DNA of 64,000 nt, from the NCBI RefSeq assembly GCF_027947535.2, contig NZ_JAAGKO020000031.1:37532-101531 (forward strand). Direction: 5' to 3'. The number at the start of each line of letters is the position of its first letter. The first letter of the stretch is position 1. Both the position numbers and the translations under genes were made by a program. Below, in pieces: positions 1 to 8,886 of the stretch. This DNA comes from Streptantibioticus silvisoli. GTDB taxonomy: Bacteria > Actinomycetota > Actinomycetes > Streptomycetales > Streptomycetaceae. Below the pieces are notes generated by a model. It saw only the letters and a program-made list of their open reading frames with translations. It was not told the origin of the DNA and made no database searches.

Positions 1-254
1 GCGGGGCGGGCGGGGGCCACGCGGGGGGCGGGACGGAGGCCGGGATCGGGGTGCCGCCCGCCGGGGGCCGTGACCGGAGCCGGAGCCCCGGCCGCGACAA
101 GCCGCCGGACCCGAAGCCGACGCCGGAGCACAGGCCGAAGCCGGGACCGGTGCCGCCCGTAAGGCCGAAGCCGGCACCGGAGCACAGGCCGCAGCCCGGA
201 CCGGAGCCGCACAGCCCGCCGTCGATCCTCCGGCAGCGCGCCGCCGGTCCTCCG
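1..254. other. Window edge, no gene supported
   Basis: This stretch lies downstream of the minus-strand alpha/beta hydrolase. It is extremely GC-rich and holds an imperfect 54-bp direct repeat (matching segments at 123-137 and 177-191). In Streptomyces the next gene in this direction is often tsaE, and a minus-strand frame opening with GTG at 212 stays open to the window edge. Its translation is arginine-rich and does not look like TsaE, so no gene is called. Confidence 0.4.
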
Positions 255-1418
255 TCAGTCCTCGGGCGCCAGCCGCGGAGCGGGCTCTCCGGAGGCCACG
301 GCGCGTACCGCCGGAGGCAGCGGCACGCCGGCCCGGTCGGCGGCGCGGACCAGCAGGGCGGCGAACCGGGCGTTGACCACGTCGGGGTACTCCAGCAGCA
401 CCAGGTGGCCGGCCTGCGGGACGATGACCAGTTCGGCGCCCGGCAGGTGGTCGGCGATGTCCGCGCTGTGGTCCGACGGCGTGAGCAGGTCCTTGTCGCC
501 GGTGAGCACCAGGGCGGGCAGGCCGTCGAAGACCGCCAGCGACTCGCCCTTGTCGTGCGTGGTGAACGCCGGGTAGAACTCGGCGACCACGTCGATCGGC
601 GTGGACTCGATCATCCGTTCGGCGAGCCGGGCGACGGCCGGGTCCACCTCGGAGGCGAACGAGTAGTGCTTGACGATGCCGGCGAACAGGTCCGCGGTCA
701 CCCGCCGGCCGCGTTCCACCAGGCCGGCCTGCGCGCCCATCGCCTTCAGCACGCCGGGCGCCAGCACCCGGAACGCCTTGGCGCCCATCGTCGGCAGCCC
801 CAGCGTCACCGCCGCCAGCTTGCCCGCCGAGGTGCCGGTCAGGAACACCCCGGCCACCCGCTCGGCCACCAGCTGCGGGAACTGCTCGGCGAACGCCATC
901 ACCGTCATGCCGCCCATCGAGTGGCCGGCCAGCACCAGCGGGCCGTCGGGGGCCGCCGCGTCGATGACCGCCCGCAGGTCACGGCCCAGCTGGTCGATGG
1001 TGGCCGGCTCGCCGGCCGCCTGGTCGCGGCCGTGCTCGGAGCGGCCGTGCGAGCGCTGGTCCCAGTAGACGGCGCGGACCGCGCCGCGCAGCAGCGCCCG
1101 CTGGAAGTGCCAGGAGTCCTGGTTGAGGCAGTAGCCGTGGCTGAAGACCACCGTCAGCCCCGGCGTGGTGCCGTCCGCGAGTTCCTCGACCTCGTAGGCC
1201 AGTTCGGTGCCGTCCGCGGCCACCGCGGTGCCCGGTTCGCCGCGCAGCGTGCCGAAGGGGCCCGCCGCGTCCAGCGCCTGGCGGGCCTTGCGGCGCATTC
1301 CACGTCCCACGGTCATCCGTTCTATCGCGACCCCGGCCGCCGCGCCCGCCGCCAGCACGCCGATGGCGGCGCCGACCAGCCCGGCGGTGCGGCCGACGGA
1401 CGTGCCGCCCGCGCTCAT
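255..1418 (-). CDS. Membrane-anchored alpha/beta-fold hydrolase
   Basis: The 387-residue product has an N-terminal hydrophobic segment (about residues 12-32) that probably anchors it to the membrane. An alpha/beta-hydrolase domain follows: oxyanion region FSHGYC near 92-97, nucleophile elbow GHSMGG with Ser167, a late Asp in LTGDKDLL and a catalytic His in QAGHLVLLEYP. The substrate cannot be told. The ATG chosen overlaps the stop of the upstream alr by four bases (ATGA), so the two are translationally coupled. A longer open frame runs back into alr but is antisense-style shadow. The alr-hydrolase pair is a common Streptomyces arrangement next to tRNA-threonylcarbamoyl genes (family knowledge, not seen here). 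Confidence 0.9.
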   Translation of the reverse strand: MSAGGTSVGRTAGLVGAAIGVLAAGAAAGVAIERMTVGRGMRRKARQALDAAGPFGTLRGEPGTAVAADGTELAYEVEELADGTTPGLTVVFSHGYCLNQDSWHFQRALLRGAVRAVYWDQRSHGRSEHGRDQAAGEPATIDQLGRDLRAVIDAAAPDGPLVLAGHSMGGMTVMAFAEQFPQLVAERVAGVFLTGTSAGKLAAVTLGLPTMGAKAFRVLAPGVLKAMGAQAGLVERGRRVTADLFAGIVKHYSFASEVDPAVARLAERMIESTPIDVVAEFYPAFTTHDKGESLAVFDGLPALVLTGDKDLLTPSDHSADIADHLPGAELVIVPQAGHLVLLEYPDVVNARFAALLVRAADRAGVPLPPAVRAVASGEPAPRLAPED

Positions 1419-2605
1419 CCGGTACCCGCCGCGTCGTCCGCGTAGACCCGGGGCACCCGGGCGCCGATCCGGGTGACGATCTCGTACGCGATCGTGCCGC
1501 ACGCCGACGCCCAGTCCTCCGCGGTCGGCTCGCCGTGCTCGCCGGTGCCGAACAGCACCGCCTCGTCGCCGGCCCGGGCGGTGTCGCCGCCGAGGTCGAC
1601 CACGAACTGGTCCATCGCCACCCGTCCCGCGACGGTGCGCCACTTGCCGGCCACCAGCACCGGCCCGGTCCCGGAGGCGTGTCGCGGCACGCCGTCCGCG
1701 TAGCCGGCCGGGACGAGGGCGAGGGTGGTCTCGCCGGGCGTCGTGTAGTGGTGGCCGTAGGAGACGCCGTGCCCGCCGGGCACCCGCTTGACGTTGGCCA
1801 GCGTGGCGCTGAGCGTCATGACCGGGCGCAGCCCGAAGTCGGCCGGCCCGCCGAGCTGCGGCACCGGGGAGACCCCGTACATCGCGATGCCGGTGCGCAC
1901 CAGGTCGAAGCGGGCCTCCGGCAGGGTCAAGGTGGCCGGCGAGTTGGCGATGTGCCGGACCTCCGGGCGGACGCCGGCCGCCTCGGCGACGGCCAACACG
2001 CTGTGGAACTCGGCAAGTTGGGCCGCGATCGACGGGTGGCCGGGCTCGTCGGCGCAGGCGAAGTGCGACCACAGGCCGGTCACCTTCAGCAGGCCGTCCG
2101 CCTCGGCGGCCATCGCGGCGGCCACCAGGTCGGGCCAGTCGGCGGCCGGCGCGCCGTTGCGGCCCAGGCCGGTGTCGGCCTTGAGCTGGACGCGGGCCGG
2201 GCGGCGGGCGGCGCGGGCGGCGCCGATGACCTCGCGCAACGCCCACATGCCGCTGACCGTCACGTCGACGTCGGCCTCGACCGCCTCGCGCCAGGGGCCG
2301 CCCGGCGTCCACAGCCAGCACAGCACCGGTCCCCCGATCCCGGCGGCGCGCAGCGTCAGCGCCTCCTGCGGGGTCGCGGTGCCCAGCCAGGCGGCGCCGG
2401 CCTCCCGGGCGGCGCGGGCGCAGGGGACCATGCCGTGGCCGTAGGCGTCGGCCTTGACCACGGCCATCACACCGGCGTCGCCGGCGCGTTCGCGCAGGGC
2501 CCGGACGTTCGCGCGCAGGGCGGCGAGGTCGATCCGGGCCCGGACACGGTCTGCCGCGCCGGTGGTGACCGGTGCGGCGCTCGGGGCTGTCTCGTTCTCA
2601 GGCAT
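1415..2605 (-). CDS. alr: Alanine racemase
   Basis: This is the PLP-dependent racemase that interconverts L- and D-alanine for peptidoglycan synthesis in the cytoplasm. The N-terminal PLP lysine lies in VKADAYGHG (Lys51 with this start). The substrate-pocket motif AMYGVSP and the C-terminal MDQFVVDLG segment are present. The product is 396 residues, normal for the family. The start is ATG at 2605; a GTG directly before it (2608) is also possible. Its stop overlaps the start of the downstream hydrolase. It lies on the opposite strand from acpS and nnr, which in many Streptomyces run in the same direction as alr. Confidence 0.95.
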   Translation of the reverse strand: MPENETAPSAAPVTTGAADRVRARIDLAALRANVRALRERAGDAGVMAVVKADAYGHGMVPCARAAREAGAAWLGTATPQEALTLRAAGIGGPVLCWLWTPGGPWREAVEADVDVTVSGMWALREVIGAARAARRPARVQLKADTGLGRNGAPAADWPDLVAAAMAAEADGLLKVTGLWSHFACADEPGHPSIAAQLAEFHSVLAVAEAAGVRPEVRHIANSPATLTLPEARFDLVRTGIAMYGVSPVPQLGGPADFGLRPVMTLSATLANVKRVPGGHGVSYGHHYTTPGETTLALVPAGYADGVPRHASGTGPVLVAGKWRTVAGRVAMDQFVVDLGGDTARAGDEAVLFGTGEHGEPTAEDWASACGTIAYEIVTRIGARVPRVYADDAAGTG

Positions 2606-2692
2606 CACCGACAGTCTCTCAGCACGGACCCGGTGCCGGAGGCGATCGCGGGGACCGGCCGGGGACGCCGGGAAGCCCCGCGGTCACCGCCC

Positions 2693-2817
2693 CCGCGGCT
2701 GTACCGGTAGCGGTCCCCGCGGCCGAACCCGCATCCGTACCTGTACCCGTACCCGTACCCGTGGCCGTCCCCGCACCCCTACTCGTGGCCGTGGCCGCCC
2801 CCGCGGTCGCCGTCGGG
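2693..2817. repeat. GTACCC-type low-complexity repeat between alr and the PG-binding gene
   Basis: A degenerate hexanucleotide array (CCGTAC, CCGTGG and similar units) fills the end of this gap. It has no convincing coding signal on either strand and lies just past the stop of the minus-strand peptidoglycan-binding gene. The rest of the 2606-2817 gap is GC-rich with no recognisable feature. Confidence 0.5.
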
Positions 2818-3537
2818 TCAGTCGCTCCTGGTGGGCGAGGACGGTCCGGACGCCTGCGGCCGGGCGTGCGGCCCGTCGTCGCGCATCGCGGCCCAGGTGA
2901 CCGGGCCGGCGAAGCCGATGGCGGGCTGGATGCCGTGGTCGCGCTGGTAGCGGCGGATCGCCGCGCAGCTGACCGGCGTCTGGCGGGCCGGTCCGCCGGC
3001 CTGCGGTGGCAGGCGCAGGAAGCGGGCGACCTGTTCCTGGTACGGGCCGGTGTGCCGGGAGCAGAAACCGCGCACCGGGCGCAGCAGCGGCGTGCGGTCG
3101 AGCGCGCGGACGGCGTCGGCGTCGTCGGCGGGCACGAACTCGGTGCGGGTGGCGGACCGCGCGGCGGTGGCGCCCGGCGGGCGCGGCGCGGTCGCCGGGT
3201 CCGGGGTGTCCGCGGTGCCGTCCGGCAGCGGCGGCCCGGGCACCAGCGCGTCCAACGGCACCGGCTGACCGGCGTCCACCCCGACGGGCCCGGGGGCGGG
3301 CGCGCCGGTGGCGGGTGCCGCCGCGAGGTCACCACCGGTGCCACCGGCCGCGTCCGACGCCGCCATGCCGACCGGGGCGACGGCGCCGACCGGGACCGCG
3401 CCGACCACGCCGGCCGGAGCGGGCGGGGCCGGCGCCGGGCCGGTCGCCGCCGCGGTTCCCGCGCCCAGCAGCAGCGGCAGCACGCTCACCGCCACGAGCA
3501 GCCCGGCCCGCGCCCTCGTCCTCACCACACCCGCCAT
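2818..3537 (-). CDS. Secreted peptidoglycan-binding-like protein, L,D-transpeptidase-like without the YkuD domain
   Basis: The 239-residue product starts with a Sec signal peptide (positive stretch then hydrophobic LLVAVSVLPLLLGAG, ending near Ala-Ala-Ala-Thr). A long Pro/Ala/Gly linker follows, then a C-terminal peptidoglycan-binding-1-like domain containing CSRHTGPYQ, CAAIRRYQRDHGIQP and GFAGPVTWAAM. In Streptomyces secreted L,D-transpeptidases I recall this type of domain being followed by a YkuD catalytic domain. Here the protein stops about 18 residues later and no catalytic Cys/His motif follows in any frame. The ATG at 3537 has an AGGAGG ribosome site nine bases upstream. It probably binds peptidoglycan without cross-linking it, or is a truncated relic. 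Confidence 0.75.
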   Translation of the reverse strand: MAGVVRTRARAGLLVAVSVLPLLLGAGTAAATGPAPAPPAPAGVVGAVPVGAVAPVGMAASDAAGGTGGDLAAAPATGAPAPGPVGVDAGQPVPLDALVPGPPLPDGTADTPDPATAPRPPGATAARSATRTEFVPADDADAVRALDRTPLLRPVRGFCSRHTGPYQEQVARFLRLPPQAGGPARQTPVSCAAIRRYQRDHGIQPAIGFAGPVTWAAMRDDGPHARPQASGPSSPTRSD

Positions 3538-4034
3538 GGCAGCAGTCCTCCTGGAAAAGGTCACGGGCGCCGGCCGCACTCCGACGGGACGCAACGAGAC
3601 GGAACGAGACCGAACGAGACGCGACGGGACAGAACAGGAACGGAAGCAGGAACAGAACACGGCACGAGCAGAACGAGCCGGACAGCGAAACGGAAACGGT
3701 GAACGGTGAGTCGAAACCAGCCATACGCCCGCGCCCGGCGCACGTCCGGCGACCCGGCGGCCGACCACCCCCATGACCGGCAGCGATTCCCCCTGAAGGC
3801 CCACGGCCCCGGCCCCGCCACCTCCGCGCACCGGCCCGCACGCCGACCGCGTCCCCGGCTCAAGCACCACCGCGCGCACCGGCCCGCGCCGCGTTCCGCC
3901 CCGCCCCCGGGCAACCGGCCCCGCGGCGCACCGCCCCCGCCCGGCCCGCGCCCACCTCCAGCGGCCGTTCACCGCCTCCTTCCCCCGCACCTGCCGAAGG
4001 CCCCGCGCCCGCCGAAGGCCCCGTACCGCCCGCC
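3538..4034. repeat. Gene-free region with GA-rich degenerate decamer repeats
   Basis: About 500 bases lie between the peptidoglycan-binding gene and the glmS-like remnant. Positions 3583-3715 are purine-rich on the plus strand and made of degenerate GGAACGAGAC-type decamers. On the minus strand this T/C-rich tract would be the 5' leader of the peptidoglycan-binding gene. From 3716 the composition switches to C-rich with no recognisable gene. Overlapping frames in this area have no domain support. Confidence 0.5.
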
Positions 4035-4040
4035 TAAGCT
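4035..4040 (+). promoter_or_regulatory. -10 element TAAGCT for a leaderless start
   Basis: TAAGCT ends seven bases before the GTG of the glmS-like remnant. This is the spacing of a leaderless transcript, and it would drive the remnant-acpS-nnr operon. No clear -35 was seen. Confidence 0.45.
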
Positions 4041-4047
4041 GGCCCCC

Positions 4048-4179
4048 GTGTACGGAATCGTGAGGTATACGGCCGTCCGGAACGCCCCCGACGTGGTCGG
4101 CGCCCGCCGCGGCGCACCGCTGGTCGTCGGCGTCGTCGACCGGCCGCGCGACCTGGCGAGGCCGGTGACCGCCGCATGA
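4048..4179 (+). pseudogene. Remnant of glmS (glucosamine-6-phosphate synthase), 43 codons, overlapping acpS
   Basis: The ORF starts with GTG and reads VYGIVRYT, which resembles the invariant GlmS start (M/V)CGIVGYV. The nucleophile Cys2 is replaced by Tyr. It jumps directly to [16 protein letters not shown], which resembles the PDVVVGARRNSPLVVGV segment near residues 170-190 of the same glutaminase domain. Everything between and after is missing. It ends in an ATGA overlap with acpS, the place where full-length glmS stands in many Streptomyces. The best reading is an internal plus 3' deletion of glmS that left a short ORF coupled to acpS. It cannot be an active amidotransferase. Chance similarity is the alternative, but two separate motifs in order, the GTG start and the position argue against it. 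Confidence 0.7.
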
Positions 4180-4544
4180 TCGTCGGGACCGGCATCGACG
4201 TGGCCGGGATCGAACGGTTCGCGGCGGCGCTGGAGCGGACGCCGGGGCTGCGGGACCGGCTGTTCGTGGCCGCCGAGACCACCCGGCCGGACGGCACGGC
4301 GCGGTCCGCGGAGTCGCTGGCCGCCCGGTTCGCGGCGAAGGAGGCGATCGCCAAGGCACTCGGCGCCCCCGGCGGCCTGGCGTGGACCGACGCGGAGATC
4401 ACCACCGGCGCGGACGGCCGCCCCGGCATCGTGGTCACCGGCACGGTGGCGGCCCGCGCGGCGCAGCTGGGGGTGCGGTCCTGGCACGTCTCCCTCAGCC
4501 ACGACGCGGGGATCGCCACGGCGGTCGTGATCGCGGAGGGCTGA
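4176..4544 (+). CDS. acpS: Holo-[acyl-carrier-protein] synthase
   Basis: The enzyme transfers 4'-phosphopantetheine from CoA to the serine of acyl carrier proteins. The 122-residue product has the family hallmarks: MIVGTGIDV with the metal-binding Asp8, [12 protein letters not shown] with Glu56, and the C-terminal WHVSLSHD motif. The ATG overlaps the stop of the upstream glmS remnant (ATGA), so translation may still be coupled to it. nnr follows 66 bases downstream in the same direction. Confidence 0.95.
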   Translation: MIVGTGIDVAGIERFAAALERTPGLRDRLFVAAETTRPDGTARSAESLAARFAAKEAIAKALGAPGGLAWTDAEITTGADGRPGIVVTGTVAARAAQLGVRSWHVSLSHDAGIATAVVIAEG

Positions 4545-4610
4545 GCGGGTAGACGTCTGCCAGGGACCGCCGGCGGAGCGCGCCCGCGACGAGGGGCCGA
4601 GGGAGCGAGC

Positions 4611-6146
4611 ATGCGGTACGCGCACAGCGTGGAGGCAGTCCGGGCGGCGGAACGGGAGCTGATGGCCCGGGTCCCGGAGGGCACCTTGATGCGGCGGGCC
4701 GCCGGCGGGCTGGCGGCGGCGTGCGCCGGGATGCTGGGCCGGGTCTACGGCCGCCGGGTCGTCGCGCTGGCCGGCAGCGGCGACAACGGCGGCGACGCGC
4801 TGTACGCCCTCGCCCTGCTGGCCCGGCGCGGCGCGGGCGTCACCGCGGTGCTGCTCGCGCCGGACCGGGCGCACGCCGGGGGCCTGGCGGCGGTACGGGC
4901 CGCGGGCGGCCGGGTGATCGACGCCGGCGCGGGCGGTGGCGCGGGCGGCGGCTCGGACGGCGGCTCGGGCGGTGACGCGGCTGATGGGTCGGAGGGCGGC
5001 GCGGCCGGTGTTTCCGCCGGTGACGCGGCCGGTGCGGCGATCGCGCGGGCCGACCTCGTGCTGGACGGGATCGTCGGGATCGGCGGCAGGGGCGGGCTGC
5101 GCCCGGACGCGGTCCGGCTGGCGGCTGCGGTACGCGCGTCGGGCGCGGCGGTGGTCGCCGTCGACCTGCCCAGCGGCGTGGACGCGGAGACCGGCGAGAC
5201 GGCGGGCGAGGCGGTCCGCGCGGACGCCACGGTGACGTTCGGCACGTACAAGCCCGGTCTGCTGATCGACCCGGCGGCCCAGTACGCCGGGGCGCCGCGC
5301 CTGGTCGACATCGGTATCGGCCCGTACCTGCCGGCGCCGGTGGCGGAGGCGTTGCAGGACGCGGACGTGGCGGCGCTGCTGCCGGCGCCGACCGGGGAGA
5401 GCGACAAGTACCGGCGCGGGGTGGTCGGCGTGGTGGCCGGTTCCGCGCGGTATCCGGGCGCGGCGGTGCTGGCGGTCTCCGGCGCACTGCGCGGCGGCAG
5501 CGGTGCCGTGCGGTACGTGGGGTCGGCGGGCGACGCGGTGATCGCCCGGTTCCCGGAGGCGCTGGTGTCGGCCGGGCGGCCGTCGCAGGCGGGCCGGGTG
5601 CAGGCGTGGGTGGCCGGGCCGGGGCTGGGCCGCGAGGAGGACGCCCGCGCGGTGGTCGCCGAGGTGCTGGCGGCGGACGTGCCGGTGCTGGTGGACGCCG
5701 ACGGCCTGGCGGTGGCGGACCGGGAGGCGATCCGGGCGCGCCGGGCGCCGACCGTGCTGACCCCGCACGCCGGGGAGGCCGCCGCGCTGCTGGGCGTCGA
5801 CCGGGCGGACGTGGAGGCGCGGCGGCTGGAGCACGTGCGGCGGCTGGCCCGCGAACTGGACGCGGTCGTCCTGCTGAAGGGCTCGACGACGCTGATCGCG
5901 GCGCCGGACGGACCGGTGCGGATCAACTCCACCGGTACCGCGTGGCTGTCGACGGCCGGCAGCGGCGACGTGCTGTCGGGGCTGATCGGTTCCCTGCTGG
6001 CGGCGGGCCTGGGCGGCCGCGACGCGGCGTCGGTCGGCGCGTATCTGCACGGCCTGGCCGGCCGGGCGGCCCCGGTGCCGTTCGGCGCGCACGAACTGGC
6101 CGACCGGATTCCGCTGGTGCGACCGGAGGGAACGGGCGGACGCTGA
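4611..6146 (+). CDS. nnr: Bifunctional NAD(P)H-hydrate epimerase / ADP-dependent dehydratase
   Basis: The enzyme repairs hydrated NADH and NADPH. The N-terminal YjeF epimerase half carries GSGDNGGDAL (residues 56-64) and the Asp-containing VDLPSGVDAETG motif. The C-terminal ribokinase-like dehydratase half carries LTPHAGEAAALL and the catalytic STAGSGDVLSG loop. The product is 511 residues. Residues about 106-142 form a Gly/Ser/Ala-rich insert in the epimerase domain, probably a surface loop expanded by simple-sequence slippage. It follows acpS in the same direction and is probably cotranscribed. Confidence 0.94.
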   Translation: MRYAHSVEAVRAAERELMARVPEGTLMRRAAGGLAAACAGMLGRVYGRRVVALAGSGDNGGDALYALALLARRGAGVTAVLLAPDRAHAGGLAAVRAAGGRVIDAGAGGGAGGGSDGGSGGDAADGSEGGAAGVSAGDAAGAAIARADLVLDGIVGIGGRGGLRPDAVRLAAAVRASGAAVVAVDLPSGVDAETGETAGEAVRADATVTFGTYKPGLLIDPAAQYAGAPRLVDIGIGPYLPAPVAEALQDADVAALLPAPTGESDKYRRGVVGVVAGSARYPGAAVLAVSGALRGGSGAVRYVGSAGDAVIARFPEALVSAGRPSQAGRVQAWVAGPGLGREEDARAVVAEVLAADVPVLVDADGLAVADREAIRARRAPTVLTPHAGEAAALLGVDRADVEARRLEHVRRLARELDAVVLLKGSTTLIAAPDGPVRINSTGTAWLSTAGSGDVLSGLIGSLLAAGLGGRDAASVGAYLHGLAGRAAPVPFGAHELADRIPLVRPEGTGGR

Positions 6147-6307
6147 GGGGGCGGACGCCGCGGGGGCGCCCACCCCCTCAGGACCCGCCCCGGAAGCCCC
6201 CGTCCCCGCCGGAGGCCACCACCCCCGCCGGAGGCCCTCGCGCCGTGAGGTGATCTCCACCGCACCCGGCGGTACTTCCGTAGGAGGATCGGATCTTCGG
6301 CATCACA

Positions 6308-7297
6308 ATGGGCGGCGTGCCTGTGCCGACCGAACCGCGGCGCCGCGAGGCGACCCCGTACGTGGATCTGACCCGAGCCGAGTGGAGCGCCCTGCGCGAG
6401 CGCACCCCGCTGCCGCTGACCGCCGGGGAGGTGGAAGGGCTGCGCGGTCTGGGCGACCAGATGGACCTCGACGAGGTGCGGGACGTCTACCTGCCGCTGT
6501 CGCGCCTGCTGAACCTCTACGTCGGCGCCACGACCGGGCTGCGCGGCGCGCTCAACACCTTCCTGGGCGACGCGGGCGGCGGCCACGGTGCCCAGAGCGG
6601 GACGCCGTTCGTCATCGGGGTGGCCGGCAGCGTCGCGGTCGGCAAGTCGACCACCGCCCGGGTGCTCAAGGCGCTGCTGGCCCGCTGGCCGGAGCACCCG
6701 CGGGTCGAGCTGGTCACCACCGACGGCTTCCTGTACCCCAACGCCGAGCTGGCCCGGCGCGGCCTGATGGCCCGCAAGGGCTTCCCCGAGTCCTACGACC
6801 GCCGGGCGCTGACCCGGTTCGTCGCCGACGTCAAGGCCGGCAAGGACGAGGTCGGCGCGCCGGTCTACTCCCACCTGATCTACGACATCGTGCCGGGCGA
6901 GCGCCTCGTGGTGCGCCGCCCGGACATCCTCATCGTCGAGGGCCTCAACGTGCTCCAGCCGGCGCTGCCCGGCACCGACGGCCGCACCCGGGTGGGGCTG
7001 GCCGACTACTTCGACTTCAGCGTCTACGTCGACGCGCGCGGCGAGGACATCCAGCGCTGGTACCTCAACCGTTTCCGCATGCTGCGCGAGACGGCGTTCC
7101 ACAACCCGGACTCCTACTTCCGCAAGTACACCCAGGTCTCCGAGGACGAGGCGCTGGACTACGCCCGCACCCTGTGGCGGACCATCAACCAGCCGAACCT
7201 GGAGGAGAACGTGGCCCCCACCCGCGGCCGGGCCACCCTCGTGCTGCGCAAGGGCGCCGACCACACCGTGCAGAAGCTGTCGCTGCGCAAGCTGTGA
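6308..7297 (+). CDS. coaA: Type I pantothenate kinase
   Basis: The enzyme phosphorylates pantothenate in the first step of coenzyme A synthesis. The Walker A motif [12 protein letters not shown] lies at 104-115. The motifs [16 protein letters not shown] and IVEGLNVLQ match bacterial CoaA, as does RWYLNRF near the C-terminus. The product is 329 residues. The start is uncertain: a good AGGAGG at 6282 is too far from the ATG at 6308, and GTG codons at 6317 and 6323 are alternatives. It converges with glmM. Confidence 0.95.
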   Translation: MGGVPVPTEPRRREATPYVDLTRAEWSALRERTPLPLTAGEVEGLRGLGDQMDLDEVRDVYLPLSRLLNLYVGATTGLRGALNTFLGDAGGGHGAQSGTPFVIGVAGSVAVGKSTTARVLKALLARWPEHPRVELVTTDGFLYPNAELARRGLMARKGFPESYDRRALTRFVADVKAGKDEVGAPVYSHLIYDIVPGERLVVRRPDILIVEGLNVLQPALPGTDGRTRVGLADYFDFSVYVDARGEDIQRWYLNRFRMLRETAFHNPDSYFRKYTQVSEDEALDYARTLWRTINQPNLEENVAPTRGRATLVLRKGADHTVQKLSLRKL

Positions 7298-7319
7298 GCC
7301 GGCCGGGACGGGCCCACGG

Positions 7320-7346
7320 CCCGCGCGGCGGGCGGCGCCGCGCGGG
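7320..7346. terminator. Hairpin between convergent coaA and glmM
   Basis: A perfect 10-bp GC stem (CCCGCGCGGC with GCCGCGCGGG) and a 7-nt loop sit between the two convergent genes. It could terminate both. No T-tract follows on either side. Confidence 0.5.
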
Positions 7347-7389
7347 TGGCGGCCGGGGCGGGCGGCCGCTACCCGCGTAGCGCGGGGAG

Positions 7390-8748
7390 TCAGCCCAAGG
7401 TGGTCTTGACGACGTCGGCCAGCCGGCCGGCGACGGTGCGGGCGTGTTCGATGTCGGCGGCCTCGACCATGACGCGTACCAGCGGCTCGGTGCCGGACGG
7501 GCGCAGCAGGACGCGGCCGGTGGTGCCGAGTTCCTCCTCGGCGTCGCAGACGGCGCGCTGGAGGCGGGGTTCGCTGGCGACCCGGCTGCGGTCGACGTCG
7601 GAGACGTTGACCATGACCTGCGGCAGGCGTTCCATGACGCCGGCCAGGTCGGCCAGCGGGCGCCCGGTGGCGGCGACCCGGGCGGCGAGCAGCAGGCCGG
7701 CGAGGGTGCCGTCGCCGGTGGTGGCGTGGTCCAGCACGATGACGTGGCCGGACTGCTCGCCGCCGAGGGCGAAGCCGTGGACCTTCATCGCCTCCAGCAC
7801 GTAACGGTCGCCGACCGCGGTCTGCACCATTTCGATGCCCTCGCGTTCCATGGCGAGCTTGAAGCCGAGGTTGGACATGACGGTGACCGCCACGGTGTCC
7901 TGCCGCAGGGTGCCGGCCTCGCGCATGGCCAGCGCCAGGATCGCCAGGATCTGGTCGCCGTCGACCTCCGCGCCGGTGGCGTCCACCGCGAGGCAGCGGT
8001 CGGCGTCGCCGTCGTGCGCCACGCCGAGGTCGGCGCCGTGCTCGACAACGGCGGCGCGCAGCGGGCCCAGGTGGGTGGAGCCGCAGCCGTCGTTGATGTT
8101 GAGGCCGTCGGGGTCGCCGCCGATGGTGATCACCTCGGCGCCGGCCCGGATGAAGGCCTCCGGGGAGACCCGGGAGGCGGCGCCGTGCGCGGCGTCGACG
8201 ACGATCTTGAGGCCGTCGAGGCGGTTGGGCAGCACGCCGACGAGGTGGGCGACGTAGGTGTCGAGCCCTTCGGCGTAGTCGCGCACCCGGCCCACGCCGG
8301 CGCCGGTCGGCCGGTCCCACGGCTGGCCGGCGGCGTGGCCGTGGTAGGTCTTCTCGATGCGGTCCTCCAGCTCGTCGGCGAGCTTGTGGCCGCCGCGGGC
8401 GAAGAACTTCACGCCGTTGTCGGGCATCGGGTTGTGGCTGGCGGAGAGCATGACCCCGAGGTCGGCGCCCAGCGCGCCGGTGAGATACGCCACCGCGGGG
8501 GTGGGCAGCACACCGACTCGCAGGACGTCCACTCCGGCGCTGGCCAGCCCGGCGACCACCGCGGCCTCCAGGAACTCCCCCGAGGCCCGCGGATCGCGGC
8601 CCACCACCGCCACCGGCCGGTGCCCTTCGAACGTTCCCACTTCGGCCAGCACGTGCGCGGCGGCCACCGACAGGCCCAGCGCCAGTTCAGCGGTCAGGTC
8701 CGCGTTCGCCACGCCGCGCACGCCATCAGTGCCGAAGAGTCGTCCCAC
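7390..8748 (-). CDS. glmM: Phosphoglucosamine mutase
   Basis: The enzyme converts glucosamine-6-phosphate to glucosamine-1-phosphate for UDP-GlcNAc synthesis. The phosphoserine loop is SASHNP with Ser104. The metal site DGDADRC and the C-terminal phosphate-binding [14 protein letters not shown] are intact. The product is 452 residues, normal length. It lies downstream of rplM-rpsI in the same direction, separated from them by a strong terminator. The gene for the preceding pathway step, glmS, is not intact in this window; only a remnant is seen at 4048-4179. Confidence 0.96.
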   Translation of the reverse strand: MGRLFGTDGVRGVANADLTAELALGLSVAAAHVLAEVGTFEGHRPVAVVGRDPRASGEFLEAAVVAGLASAGVDVLRVGVLPTPAVAYLTGALGADLGVMLSASHNPMPDNGVKFFARGGHKLADELEDRIEKTYHGHAAGQPWDRPTGAGVGRVRDYAEGLDTYVAHLVGVLPNRLDGLKIVVDAAHGAASRVSPEAFIRAGAEVITIGGDPDGLNINDGCGSTHLGPLRAAVVEHGADLGVAHDGDADRCLAVDATGAEVDGDQILAILALAMREAGTLRQDTVAVTVMSNLGFKLAMEREGIEMVQTAVGDRYVLEAMKVHGFALGGEQSGHVIVLDHATTGDGTLAGLLLAARVAATGRPLADLAGVMERLPQVMVNVSDVDRSRVASEPRLQRAVCDAEEELGTTGRVLLRPSGTEPLVRVMVEAADIEHARTVAGRLADVVKTTLG

Positions 8749-8833
8749 TGTGGTTCCTCCGAAAGTACGAGGTGAAGAGGTTACGAAAAGGTGATGACCC
8801 CCGTTGGCGCGACTGATGCCGCTACTCGCAAAA

Positions 8834-8872
8834 CAACGCCCCGGAGGCGCACATCGTGCCTCCGGGGCGTTG
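8834..8872 (-). terminator. Intrinsic terminator of the rplM-rpsI operon
   Basis: A perfect 15-bp stem (8834-8848 with 8858-8872) encloses a 9-nt loop. On the minus strand it is followed by TTTT. It begins 15 bases after the rpsI stop. A-residues on the other side also make it partly bidirectional. Confidence 0.85.
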
Positions 8873-8886
8873 CCAAAAAAGCAAGG

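Noticed and set aside
4745..8320. A 1191-codon minus-strand open frame across nnr and coaA
   Set aside because: It is antisense to two well-supported genes and then runs out of frame through glmM, with no domain similarity.
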